Source: JAVBTR01 sp031556065 (GTDB taxonomy: Bacteria; Bacillota; Clostridia; Christensenellales; Aristaeellaceae). From it: DNA of 29,486 nucleotides. This document shows, piece by piece, positions 7,372-15,698 of the stretch (within the stretch, counting starts at the first letter, position 1; the number at the start of each line of letters is the position of its first letter). A model generated the notes under the pieces. That model had not been told where the DNA came from, made no database searches, and saw nothing but the letters and a program-made list of their open reading frames with translations. Made by a program: the position numbers and the translations under genes. The stretch covers positions 1 through 29,486 of the forward strand of contig JAVBTR010000046.1 of NCBI GenBank assembly GCA_031556065.1, given 5' to 3'.

Positions 7372-8825
7372 ATAATCCGATCCTTCCTAAGATTCATGGC
7401 TTCATGGAACAAACTGCGCTTTTCTGGCAGATCATGCACGGTAAACAAATCGCTTTCCCGCATTAGAAGCTCTTCAAACAATTCGTTTTCATCAAGGGCT
7501 TTCCCTTCCTCTATGAACCCTCTTACCACGCTCAGCATAGCATCGTCCATATGACTTACAAGCTCTCTTGGCACTGTAAAGCAGGTGGTATCCAGCTTGC
7601 CGCCAACCCTGGCAATGTGCACCGTACTGCCTATTATTTTTAGAAAATCAATAGCCAGCCCGCCATACACCGGAAACCGCTGATAGCCGAAATCGATCCA
7701 CGCATAATGACTGTGGTGGGGAAACAGCGCCGTACAGTGGTGCAAAAGCTTGAATTTCCCAGCCTTAAACCGTTCGAACTCCGTGCCCACTGTCATATCC
7801 GGCGGCAAGCCGTAAGCCCGTTGATAATCGTACACATTATGGAAATACCGTTTTACATTGCCTGTCATGCTGCCTCTTGAAAACAGCGCCAGGGGCAGGT
7901 TTTTAAGCCGGGCCAGGTTACGAAAACGGGATTCGTAAATAATAGGATCGCTAGGCACCTTGCAGGGCATATCATAATAGGCGCTTACAAACAAGGGTGA
8001 GCCCGGCGCGTTGCGAAGCCTGAATTGCCGAAAGCTTTCCCGCATTTTATCGATCAGCGTGATTTCCATATCGTATTGCAAATCCGCCGTGTACAGCCCT
8101 AGAACAGCGCTGGGGGAATCCGGCAAACGGTAGGTATCGTAAAAGCGGCTTACCACGCTTTCATTGAATTCGTCCGGCTCCATCAGGCTTAACGCCATGG
8201 GCTCGATCCGCTGTTCAAAAAACGTTTGTATACAAGGATCGTTAAGTGTATAGAGCGTATACCCGCTTTCAAAAGGCCGCAAAAACGCGGGCGTTTCGCT
8301 TTCCAGCGCCATGCATTCAAAGAAGGCGGGCTTGCCAAAGCTGAACCATGGGTTAATAAAGGCGCACTTTTGCGGCATCACTGCCCGGTACAGCGGCGCA
8401 CCCTTGTGGAAGTGTACCATGCCCTCTTCCACTTTATCCACTGCCACAGGGCATACCGCGCCGTGGCGGTCTTGAATATCCGGCAGAAAACCTGTCAGCG
8501 CCGCCTTTTGCTTATTTAAACGTTCAAAGGCCTTAATAAGCCGCAAATCCCAGAACTTTTTAAAAACCATTCCTTCAGACGCCATCAGCGCGTAATCCGC
8601 TTCGTTGCAAAACGGCGGCAGGCAGGTGAATGGATCCTGATCCGATTCCACAAACTTTATCTTCCCAAAGGCGCTTATTTCCCTCTGGCCATCCTCACTT
8701 AACGCCTCAGGCAATGCCAGGGCATAGCTTAGTTCCGCTTTTTCATAAGCTTGCTCGTAGGCATTGGCAATGATCTCCAACGCCTCCTGTTCCGACAAAG
8801 CACTCAGCATCAATATCACTGACAT
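7368..8825 (-). CDS. Two-part glycosyltransferase-like protein, HtrL/YibB-like C-terminus
   Basis: I choose the ATG at 8825 (MSVILMLSALSEQEAL). It has a ggggg site eight bases upstream, and the promoter at 8850-8879 would start transcription near 8842, inside the longer reading frame. The protein has 485 residues. The first half looks like a GT-A glycosyltransferase: a beta strand SVILMLSAL, then KIKFVESDQDPFTCLPP, then ADYALMASEGMVFKKFWD, reminiscent of polypeptide GlcNAc-transferase-type enzymes. The second half has FVSAYYDMP, ESRFRNLARLKNLPLALFS and HYAWIDFGYQRFP, which fit the HtrL/YibB family. There is no convincing signal peptide. A role in surface glycan or glycoprotein modification is inferred only. 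It is coupled to the thioesterase downstream. Confidence 0.55.
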   Translation of the reverse strand: MSVILMLSALSEQEALEIIANAYEQAYEKAELSYALALPEALSEDGQREISAFGKIKFVESDQDPFTCLPPFCNEADYALMASEGMVFKKFWDLRLIKAFERLNKQKAALTGFLPDIQDRHGAVCPVAVDKVEEGMVHFHKGAPLYRAVMPQKCAFINPWFSFGKPAFFECMALESETPAFLRPFESGYTLYTLNDPCIQTFFEQRIEPMALSLMEPDEFNESVVSRFYDTYRLPDSPSAVLGLYTADLQYDMEITLIDKMRESFRQFRLRNAPGSPLFVSAYYDMPCKVPSDPIIYESRFRNLARLKNLPLALFSRGSMTGNVKRYFHNVYDYQRAYGLPPDMTVGTEFERFKAGKFKLLHHCTALFPHHSHYAWIDFGYQRFPVYGGLAIDFLKIIGSTVHIARVGGKLDTTCFTVPRELVSHMDDAMLSVVRGFIEEGKALDENELFEELLMRESDLFTVHDLPEKRSLFHEAMNLRKDRII

Positions 8826-8849
8826 GATTAACGCCCCCATTCTCTTACA

Positions 8850-8879
8850 ATTATACCGTTCCATGATGCTCACCGTCAA
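8850..8879 (-). promoter_or_regulatory. Promoter for the glycosyltransferase-like gene
   Basis: On the minus strand TTGACG (-35) and a perfect TATAAT (-10) are separated by 18 bases. The predicted transcription start near 8842 leaves a short leader with a ggggg ribosome site before the ATG at 8825. This rules out the upstream in-frame ATG codons at 8864 and 8918 for transcripts from this promoter. Confidence 0.75.
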
Positions 8880-8997
8880 TGAAGGCGCCTTGGAATTTAC
8901 AACCATTATAGCAAACATTTGTTCTCTTGTAAAGATTTATTTAAATCAAGTCTAAATCAATTTTAATGGGATTCTCATATACCGGGCACCCAAAATG

Positions 8998-9006
8998 TGT
9001 TATACT
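8998..9006 (+). promoter_or_regulatory. Extended -10 promoter for xpaC
   Basis: TGTTATACT matches an extended -10 element (TG, one base, then TATACT). No good -35 lies 17 bases upstream. The site is about 40 bases before the xpaC ATG at 9048, in an AT-rich divergent spacer. It would drive the XpaC-TelA-LemA-TPM operon. Confidence 0.45.
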
Positions 9007-9047
9007 ACAAGCGTAATAAAGCCTTAGGCAAAGAAAGGGACCGCGAC

Positions 9048-9833
9048 ATGGCCAACAATAAAACCGCCCTCAAGAATAACTCCAGCCTGCAAAAAACAGG
9101 CGCTAAGAAAATAAAGCCTGCCAAAACCCCTCAGGATAAAAAGGGTATTAAAGCCGGACTTATTACCTTCGGCGGCGTATTCGCGCTGTATGCGGTGCTC
9201 TTCCCCCTCTACCGCATCGGGGATTTTATCCTTTGCGGCGCATTAAGCTTTCTCATCGCCAAAGTGGTTTCCATTATGGCCACCGGGCTGGACCTGCGCA
9301 CGGAAGAGCAAAAGCGCCTGGATGAACCGGATCCCATCATCATTACCGGCGATGCCCAGGCAGACGATGTTATCGCCCGGGGCCAAGGGATGATCAGGGA
9401 CCTTCGGGAAGAAAATCGCCTGATCCCCGACGAAATCCTTTCCGCCAAAATGGACGAACTGGAGCGCACCTCCAACCGCATCTTAAAGGCCATCGAGGAA
9501 AAGCCTTCCCGGGCTCCACAGGTCCGCCGCTTCATGGATTATTACCTGCCTACCACTTTAAAAATGCTTACCAACTACCGCCTGATGGATGAACGTGATC
9601 TGCAGGGCGCCAATGCCGATGAAGTGCGCCAGAGCATCGTTTCCGGTGTGGATACGGTGAACAGCGCTTGCTCCCGGCTTTTAGACAGCCTCTACAAGGA
9701 TGAATACCTGGATGTGAGCACCGATATCGATGTACTCAAGCAAATGCTCAAAAGGGATGGGCTCACAGACGGCGAATTTATTAACGTAGCGGCCAACACC
9801 ATGGCCCAGCAAAAACACGAGGAGGAGCAATAA
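9048..9833 (+). CDS. xpaC: XpaC-family 5-bromo-4-chloroindolyl phosphate hydrolysis protein
   Basis: The start is the ATG at 9048, preceded by aaaggga, rather than an in-frame ATG at 8997 that lies at the promoter. The 261-residue protein has a Lys/Ala-rich cytoplasmic N-terminus and two adjacent hydrophobic segments (KAGLITFGGVFALYAVLFPLY and FILCGALSFLIAKVVSIM). A charged, mainly helical cytoplasmic domain follows (DDVIARGQGMIRDLREENRLI ... LPTTLKMLTNYRLMD). This is the XpaC layout, and telA is the usual neighbour (xpaC-yaaN in Bacillus). The biochemical role is not established despite the name. telA follows after one base, so the two are co-translated. Confidence 0.85.
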   Translation: MANNKTALKNNSSLQKTGAKKIKPAKTPQDKKGIKAGLITFGGVFALYAVLFPLYRIGDFILCGALSFLIAKVVSIMATGLDLRTEEQKRLDEPDPIIITGDAQADDVIARGQGMIRDLREENRLIPDEILSAKMDELERTSNRILKAIEEKPSRAPQVRRFMDYYLPTTLKMLTNYRLMDERDLQGANADEVRQSIVSGVDTVNSACSRLLDSLYKDEYLDVSTDIDVLKQMLKRDGLTDGEFINVAANTMAQQKHEEEQ

Positions 9834-9834
9834 C

Positions 9835-11031
9835 ATGACCGAAAATAATGAACCTATTATCCTTTCTTCCGACGGTGCGCCCATTCTCGCCCTGGAACCT
9901 GATCATCTTCAAAAGGATAAGGAAATTCTTGAAGCCGCTGTTGCTCAATCCGAAAGCATTATCGAAAAAAAGCCCACAGCCGTGGCTCCCACGCGCCTGG
10001 ACGACAGCGCCCTGACCCCTGCTGAAAAAAAGAGCATCGCGGATTTTGTAGGCAAACTAAACATTCAAAACCCGGATCATGTGCTTTTGTTCGGTGCCGA
10101 TGCCCAGAAAAAGATCGCCGATTTTTCCAACTCCGCCCTGGAATGCGTTAAGACAAGCGATACCGGCGAAGTGGGCGATATGCTTATCAGCCTGGTTTCC
10201 GAATTAAAAGGCTTCGATATGAAAGCCGAATCCCCCAAGGGCATTCAAAAATTGTTTTTCAACGCCAACAAACAATTAACTGAACTTAAAACCCGCTACG
10301 ATACAGTAGAGAAGAGCGTGGATAACATCGCTGGCTCCCTGGAAAATTACCAGGTGAAGCTCTTAAAAGACGTTTCCATGTTCGATAAGCTCTACGATAC
10401 CAACTCCCAGTATTTTAAAGAGCTCACCATGTACATTATCGCTGGTGAAGAAAAGCTGGATCAAGTTCGCGCCACGGACCTGAAAGAGTTGCAGGAAAAA
10501 GCCGCCGCTTCCGGCGATGCTATGGATGCCCAGAAGGCCAACGATCTTTCCGTTATGTGTGACCGCTTCGAAAAGAAGCTCCACGATTTAAAGCTTACCC
10601 GCCAGGTTTCTATGCAGATGGCCCCTCAAATCCGCCTGCTGCAAAACAACGACAGTCTATTGGTGGAGCGTATTCAGTCCACCCTGTCCAACACCCTGCC
10701 TTTATGGAAAGGGCAAATGGTTCTGGCCCTAGGCCTCCACAATAGCCAGCAGGCGCTTAGGGCCCAGACCGCTGTAACGGACATGACCAATGAGCTGCTT
10801 AAAAAGAACGCCGAAACCTTAAAAGTCGGCACCATCGAAACCGCCCGGGAAGCCGAGCGCGGCATTATCGATATCGGAACCCTGGTGCAGACCAACCAAA
10901 GTCTCATCGATACCATTAACGAAGTCATGCAAATTCAGACAGAAGGCCGCCAGCAACGCTTGCAGGCTGAGCAGACCTTGTACAAAATGGAAGGCGAGCT
11001 TAAACAAAAGCTGTTAGAATTGAAAAAATAA
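9835..11031 (+). CDS. telA: TelA/YaaN toxic anion resistance family protein
   Basis: This 398-residue, highly charged, mostly helical cytoplasmic protein matches the TelA family in length and pattern: IADFVGKLNIQNPDHVLLFG near the start of the conserved domain, VGDMLISLVSELKGFD in the middle, then long coiled-coil stretches (LTELKTRYDTVEKSVDNIAG). The C-terminal part reads LWKGQMVLALGLHNSQQAL. A gaggag site precedes the ATG, one base after the xpaC stop. Family members are linked to tellurite, antibiotic and cell-envelope stress, but a direct biochemical activity is not known. Its role is probably shared with the XpaC, LemA and TPM proteins of this operon. Confidence 0.9.
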   Translation: MTENNEPIILSSDGAPILALEPDHLQKDKEILEAAVAQSESIIEKKPTAVAPTRLDDSALTPAEKKSIADFVGKLNIQNPDHVLLFGADAQKKIADFSNSALECVKTSDTGEVGDMLISLVSELKGFDMKAESPKGIQKLFFNANKQLTELKTRYDTVEKSVDNIAGSLENYQVKLLKDVSMFDKLYDTNSQYFKELTMYIIAGEEKLDQVRATDLKELQEKAAASGDAMDAQKANDLSVMCDRFEKKLHDLKLTRQVSMQMAPQIRLLQNNDSLLVERIQSTLSNTLPLWKGQMVLALGLHNSQQALRAQTAVTDMTNELLKKNAETLKVGTIETAREAERGIIDIGTLVQTNQSLIDTINEVMQIQTEGRQQRLQAEQTLYKMEGELKQKLLELKK

Positions 11032-11057
11032 TCGCTTTACGGAGGGCATAACGACAA

Positions 11058-11603
11058 ATGAAAAAGACTTTTTCCACAGCGTTCTACTTCTTGCTTTGCG
11101 CTGTGCTGGTGGTTTTCGGCGTTTTTTTTGGCGCCTACCGTGGCTGGCATTCGGAAGCCAAACGGGTTGAAGCCATTTACAACCAGCCAAACGGCCTGAA
11201 TACCATGCTCATCTATTGCGCCAACGACGGGGCCAACCTTGAAAAGGTCGCCCTGCGGCATTTAAGCAAGGATGATGCCCTGCTCAAGGCCTTAAAGGAA
11301 TACCGGGCCGGGGCAGCCGATGAAAAGGCCACCCTCCATGCCCGTTTCCTTGCCAACGAAAGCTTGAACGACACGGCCAGCGCCCTGGCCCAAACGCTCC
11401 TAGCGCTGCCCTCTGTACAAGCTTCCCAGCGTGATACCGGCTACATCCATTCCATTCTTCGGGACATGGAAAACCTCGTAGGCTCCGGCGCTATCGATGA
11501 ATACAACTTAGCCGCCAGGGACATGAACCAAAGGCTCAATAGATCTCTTTCCGGCGGAGTCGCCAAGCTTCTATTTGTTAAGCCTGCCCCAGTTTTTGAG
11601 TAA
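11058..11603 (+). CDS. LemA-like membrane protein
   Basis: One N-terminal transmembrane segment (FYFLLCAVLVVFGVFFGAY) is followed by a helical domain of about 150 residues. The C-terminus gives the best family evidence: EYNLAARDMNQRLNRSLSGGVAKLL, then KPAPVFE, the LemA pattern of YN-x-A-x-x-x-YN ... VAxLFxFKPxPFFE. Overall similarity elsewhere looks weak, so this is a divergent member. An ggaggg site precedes the ATG. It lies 26 bases after telA and 12 before the TPM gene. LemA and TPM genes are frequent neighbours, which supports both calls. The likely location is the cytoplasmic membrane, and the function is unknown. Confidence 0.65.
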   Translation: MKKTFSTAFYFLLCAVLVVFGVFFGAYRGWHSEAKRVEAIYNQPNGLNTMLIYCANDGANLEKVALRHLSKDDALLKALKEYRAGAADEKATLHARFLANESLNDTASALAQTLLALPSVQASQRDTGYIHSILRDMENLVGSGAIDEYNLAARDMNQRLNRSLSGGVAKLLFVKPAPVFE

Positions 11604-11615
11604 GGAGGCACGACG

Positions 11616-12452
11616 ATGAAAAACATTCAAAGGCTATTGCTTCTCGTTGTGGTGCTGCTCCTTACCGTAAGCTGCGCCTATGCCGAACCCCGGTATAACG
11701 ACAAGGCCGAAACCATTTCCGATTTTGCCAACGTATTCAGTGCCGATACCATCAGCACCTTGAACGAATACAATACCACCCTCAAGCAAAAAATTGGCGT
11801 AACCCTTTATGTCACCACTGTTCACTTTCTGGACGGTCAGGACGTAAAAACCTATGCCAACACCCTCTTTACCCGCTGGAATCTGGGCAGCGACGATCTC
11901 CTTTTGCTTCTGGCCGTGGGGGAAGATACCTTCTACACCGCCGCTGGTTCCAACATCAGCAAAAAGTTCCCTGAATCCTCCCGGGAAGTGCTGTTTTCCA
12001 GCACCTTCCTTACCAAGTACCTGGCCCTTGATTACGATGGCGCTATGCTTGAATACATCCCCAAACTAACCGATGTTCTAAGCAAAAATTACAACGCTGC
12101 CATTACCCTGCCCAAGTCCTTCGGTGCCACCGTTACCAAGCCCACTAAGCCAGAGGCTGTCACCAAGCCCGCTGTTATCGCCACCATTGAAGATATCTTT
12201 GCTGAAGATCCCTTCTTCCAAACCCAGCGGCAGCAAGAAACCACTGTCCAGCAGGTGGAACGGCAGTCAGGCGCCAACATTGGCAAGCTTCTCCTGCTTC
12301 TCATCATCTTCTACCTCATCTTCAGCCCTCGCAAAAAAGTCCGCCAGTTCGGCCAAATGGCCGGCTGCTCCTCCTGCGGCTGTGGCTGCGCTCCTCTGAG
12401 CTGGCTTCTGGCCATACTGGGGATACGGGAAGCCACCAGAAAAAGAAGATAA
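11616..12452 (+). CDS. TPM-domain (YgcG-like) membrane protein
   Basis: The N-terminal signal (LLLLVVVLLLTVSCAYA) may be a signal peptide, or a lipobox with Cys20. The TPM domain follows: ISDFANVFSADTISTLNEYN, then IGVTLYVTTVHFLDGQDVKTYANTLFTRWNLG, then DDLLLLLAVGEDTFYTAAG, up to about residue 150. After a Thr/Pro/Lys linker comes a transmembrane segment (221-238). The short tail has four cysteines at 251, 254, 256 and 258, which could bind metal. Most of the protein would be outside the cell. A perfect aaggagg lies nine bases before the ATG. It is the last gene of the XpaC-TelA-LemA-TPM operon. Confidence 0.8.
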   Translation: MKNIQRLLLLVVVLLLTVSCAYAEPRYNDKAETISDFANVFSADTISTLNEYNTTLKQKIGVTLYVTTVHFLDGQDVKTYANTLFTRWNLGSDDLLLLLAVGEDTFYTAAGSNISKKFPESSREVLFSSTFLTKYLALDYDGAMLEYIPKLTDVLSKNYNAAITLPKSFGATVTKPTKPEAVTKPAVIATIEDIFAEDPFFQTQRQQETTVQQVERQSGANIGKLLLLLIIFYLIFSPRKKVRQFGQMAGCSSCGCGCAPLSWLLAILGIREATRKRR

Positions 12453-12460
12453 AAATCATT

Positions 12461-12634
12461 GCAAACGGGGCTGTCACAATAAGGAAAGACGCTGGGACGC
12501 TGTCCCAGACCCAGTTTAAGGGTCATTTGACCCTTAAAAATCCCATAATGGGATCAAAGGGATGTATCCCTTTTCGGGTTTCAAGGGCAGAGCCCTTAGC
12601 GTTTCTTGTTTCTTATTGCGACAGCCCCGTTTGC
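12461..12634. repeat. Multi-hairpin element with 26-base terminal inverted repeats
   Basis: The ends are inverted repeats: gcaaacggggctgtc at 12461 pairs with gacagccccgtttgc ending at 12634, and the match continues inward (caataag ... cttattg) to about 26 bases with two differences. Between them lie five back-to-back hairpins: ctgggac/gtcccag, taagggtca/tgaccctta, atcccat/atgggat, aaagggat/atcccttt, aagggc/gccctt. No reading frame fills it. This is the form of a miniature inverted-repeat or interspersed palindromic element. It separates two plus-strand operons and may end transcription of the first. Confidence 0.8.
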
Positions 12635-12721
12635 GCTCCCCCTAAGAAAACCTATAAGGTGCCTAGTAACCGCTATGCTCTTCGCCGGTGCCTTGGGCCC
12701 CGGAGGGTTGAATCGATTCCG

Positions 12722-12750
12722 TTGCGGTTTGTGCGATGATAGCGTATAAT
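12722..12750 (+). promoter_or_regulatory. Promoter for the TerB-ATPase-helicase operon
   Basis: TTGCGG (-35) and a perfect TATAAT (-10) are separated by 17 bases. The -10 lies 22 bases before the GTG start at 12773, leaving a very short leader with gggagggg. The trio therefore has its own promoter, separate from the upstream XpaC-TelA operon. Confidence 0.75.
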
Positions 12751-12772
12751 GGCTTAGATGGGAGGGGATTTA

Positions 12773-14377
12773 GTGAGCGGGTTTGATGAAAGCAAAAAAT
12801 ACGAATCGTTTAAGATTCCCGGCCGGCAACATGGGCATGAAAACAGTGCCGCGGCTTCGCCAGCGCCTAAGCAAACTCAGCTTTCTTTCACAGACGGCCC
12901 TTTTTATGAAATTGAATACGATGCCTGCCCCATACCGGGCGTAGGGAAATTCGTGCAAAAATCCCAGCCTCGCCCTCAGCCTTTAAAAGCCCCCGAAAAG
13001 GATGAAACCCGGGCACTTTTTATTCAAATGCGGGATATTGCCAGGGCCCATCCTTCAATATACGATTTTTCCAGGTTTTTTGATCGGCGGATTCAAAACG
13101 ATAATGCCGCTATCTTTTATAAACAGGGCATGTTTATGAAGGATTTTACCGATGCTTATGACCAAAGCGTGCCCTTTTCCCAGTATTTTCCCGCCTACCA
13201 AATGATGGGCTACCAGCAGCTTCGCACCTACTTCACCTGGCGGACAGAAACCCGAAAGGGCAACGTTCGCCCTACCTCCCTATCTTATGTTTTTCTCTAC
13301 ATTTATGAATTGCTTAACCAGATTGGGATCGATGGCCCGCAGGATGGCTTAACCAGGCTGATGGCCTTATGGGAGGCTTATCAGGCCTACGACAGCGCCC
13401 TGGACAAATACCTTAAAAGGTGGCTTAAGGATTACCGTATCTATTACGGACTTGAAACGCCTTGTTATGAAAAGCCAGACAGCTTCGAGCTGTTCTGTGG
13501 CGTATCCAAATACGATATTCGAAAATCCGCTTTCTTCACAGGCGGTAACGAAAAACTGATTCAGGATTGCTTTGCTTTTGTTCTTAACACTTTAAGGCAG
13601 GTTTTTGCGGAAAACGGCCTTCATTTCGATGATGCCGTGTTTCAGCCTCCAAAGAAAATGGCCGTCTGGCTTCCTTTCAAGGACGCAATTTTTTATCAGC
13701 GGCCCAAGCAAGAGGACAGGCGGATTCTGTTATCCCCAAGGGAAAGCTATATTTGCAGCCAAGGCCGGTGGGGTTTTACCAAAACCATTACCACCGAAAG
13801 TGGGCGGCAGCTGGTGGGCTATATTATGAAGCAGATGGAAGCGGTGTTAAGAAGGCTTCTAAATTATAAGTTCAAGCTTTCCGCAGATGCCAGCACGGTC
13901 ACCCATCCAGCAGTGGGTAAGTTGAACAAGGCAGGCTTATCCCTTGAAGCGGCTATTGATAGCGCAGTGGTTCATTTTTACCGGGAAGCCACGAAAACAG
14001 TGGTGAAGGTAGATCGCGCCGCTCTATCCCAAATAAGACAGGAAGCCCTTTCCACCCAGCAAAAATTAATTGTACCCGAGGAAGAAACAACCCTTCCCCT
14101 GATGAAGGAACCGGAATCCCCGCCGCCTGTACAGCTCTCCAATAGCTGGACAAGCCTTAAAACCGCCTTAACCGAAACCGAGATAAAGGCTTTGGCCGTG
14201 CTGTTTAACAACAACAGCGCCATTAAAAAGTTCGCAGACGAACAGGGGCTCATGGTAGAGGTGCTGGTGGACGGGATTAACGAAAAGGCCATGGATTGTA
14301 TTGGCGACAGCCTGATCGATGAAGACTTTGTCTTATATGACGATTATAACGAACACGTAAAGGAATGGATAGGGTGA
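12773..14377 (+). CDS. TerB-N / TerB-C domain protein
   Basis: I choose GTG 12773 because gggagggg lies five bases upstream. The ATG at 12758 sits on top of that site and close to the predicted transcription start. The protein has 534 residues. After a disordered first ~90 residues comes a TerB-N-type domain: MFMKDFTDAYDQSVPFSQYFPAY, then QLRTYFTWRTETRKGN, then LSYVFLYIYELLNQIG. A TerB-C-type domain ends the protein (SLKTALTETEIKALAVLFNN ... DEDFVLYDDYNEHVKEWIG). A central TerB-like helical core is not obvious. These domains are known from tellurite/stress-linked Ter loci, and comparative genomics has linked them to DNA-processing enzymes. The next two genes are a P-loop ATPase and a helicase, both in coupled frames. 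The domain calls come from pattern recognition. Confidence 0.75.
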   Translation: MSGFDESKKYESFKIPGRQHGHENSAAASPAPKQTQLSFTDGPFYEIEYDACPIPGVGKFVQKSQPRPQPLKAPEKDETRALFIQMRDIARAHPSIYDFSRFFDRRIQNDNAAIFYKQGMFMKDFTDAYDQSVPFSQYFPAYQMMGYQQLRTYFTWRTETRKGNVRPTSLSYVFLYIYELLNQIGIDGPQDGLTRLMALWEAYQAYDSALDKYLKRWLKDYRIYYGLETPCYEKPDSFELFCGVSKYDIRKSAFFTGGNEKLIQDCFAFVLNTLRQVFAENGLHFDDAVFQPPKKMAVWLPFKDAIFYQRPKQEDRRILLSPRESYICSQGRWGFTKTITTESGRQLVGYIMKQMEAVLRRLLNYKFKLSADASTVTHPAVGKLNKAGLSLEAAIDSAVVHFYREATKTVVKVDRAALSQIRQEALSTQQKLIVPEEETTLPLMKEPESPPPVQLSNSWTSLKTALTETEIKALAVLFNNNSAIKKFADEQGLMVEVLVDGINEKAMDCIGDSLIDEDFVLYDDYNEHVKEWIG

Positions 14378-14379
14378 GT

Positions 14380-15696
14380 ATGGCAAACGTTGTACCCAAC
14401 AGAATAGCGAACATCCTCATAAACGCGCTGAAGGGCGGTGTGGTGCCCCGGGTGGGGCTGGAGTACATTACCGTAGGCCGCACCCAGGAAATTGCAGCCA
14501 TTTTGCATGATATTGAATTGATTGAAGAGGGCAGCGCCTCCTTCCGCTTTATTGTGGGCAAATATGGCAGCGGCAAAAGCTTTTTGCTGCAAACCATTCG
14601 CAACTACGCTACTGCCAAGGGCTTTGTGGTGGTGGATGCCGATCTTTCCCCCGAACGGCGTTTCGCGGGCACCAAAGGCCAAGGGCTGGCCACTTATAAG
14701 GAACTGATCCGCAATTTATCCACCAAATCCAAGCCCGATGGCGGCGCACTGCCCCTGATACTGGAAAAGTGGATTTCCGGCATTCAGGCCACGGTAAAGG
14801 CAGAAGCAAACGTCCAAGGCGTTGAGTTCGACGATTTGGTGGAACGGCAAATCTACGCTGTGGCAGGCTCTTTGGAGGGGATGGTCAACGGGTTTGAGTT
14901 TGCCAAGGCCGTTGTTGCCTATTGGAAGGCCTACAAGCACGATGACCCCGCCATGAAATCCAATGTGCTGAAATGGTTCCGGGGAGAATATGCCACCCGG
15001 AAAGAAGCCAAGGATGACCTTGGTATTAACTTCATCGTAACCGATGAAACCTGGTACGATTTTCTAAAGATATTTGCCGCCTTCCTGGTTGGGGCGGGCT
15101 ATAAGGGCATGCTGGTGATTATCGATGAATTGGTGAACATTTTCAAGATACCCAATTCTATTACCAGAGCCAACAACTACGAAAAAATACTGACCATGTA
15201 CAACGATATTTTACAGGGCAAGGCCAAACATATCGGCTTTTTAATGGGCGGCACCCCCCAGTGCATCGAAGATAAATACAAGGGGGTTTTCAGCTACGAG
15301 GCCCTCCGTTCTCGCTTGGCAGAGGGGCATTTTGCCACCCAAGACGTAAAGGATTTGTCCGCGCCCATCATTCGCCTCCAAATGCTTTCCCAAGAGGAAA
15401 TGTATATCTTAATCGAAAAGCTTTTGCACATTCACGCCCAGCTGTTTGGTTACGAACCCACCCTAACCCATAATGATCTGATTTATTTTCTGACTGTGGA
15501 ATATAACCGGGTGGGGGCCCAATCCCACATTACCCCCCGGGAAATTATTAGGGATTTTATCGAGCTGATTAACATTCTCCACCAGAACCCTCAAAAGAGT
15601 GTTTCAGATATTTTAGGGGATAACAGCTTCGAAATGGCCAAGGGCGGTCTTTCCGACGAGGATATCCATTCCGATTTTCTTGAATTCGAGGTGTGA
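14380..15696 (+). CDS. DUF2791 P-loop ATPase, BREX BrxD-like
   Basis: This 438-residue AAA+-like ATPase has Walker A GKYGSGKS at residues 60-67, Walker B MLVIIDELVN, and a sensor-like strand GFLMGGTPQCIED. An arginine-rich segment follows (YEALRSRLAEGHF), then a C-terminal helical part with ITPREIIRDFIELIN. This order fits the DUF2791 family that includes BrxD of type 2 BREX. The start ATG at 14380 follows agggtgagt. A GTG at 14374 overlapping the upstream TGA is an equal alternative. The gene lies 2 bases after the TerB-type gene and 2 bases before the helicase, so the three are produced together. It probably loads or drives the helicase on nucleic acid; that is inference. Confidence 0.8.
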   Translation: MANVVPNRIANILINALKGGVVPRVGLEYITVGRTQEIAAILHDIELIEEGSASFRFIVGKYGSGKSFLLQTIRNYATAKGFVVVDADLSPERRFAGTKGQGLATYKELIRNLSTKSKPDGGALPLILEKWISGIQATVKAEANVQGVEFDDLVERQIYAVAGSLEGMVNGFEFAKAVVAYWKAYKHDDPAMKSNVLKWFRGEYATRKEAKDDLGINFIVTDETWYDFLKIFAAFLVGAGYKGMLVIIDELVNIFKIPNSITRANNYEKILTMYNDILQGKAKHIGFLMGGTPQCIEDKYKGVFSYEALRSRLAEGHFATQDVKDLSAPIIRLQMLSQEEMYILIEKLLHIHAQLFGYEPTLTHNDLIYFLTVEYNRVGAQSHITPREIIRDFIELINILHQNPQKSVSDILGDNSFEMAKGGLSDEDIHSDFLEFEV

Positions 15697-15698
15697 CG

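Noticed and set aside
9835..11031. Tellurite-resistance determinant as a firm function
   Set aside because: TelA family membership does not prove tellurite resistance; no phenotype can be read from sequence.
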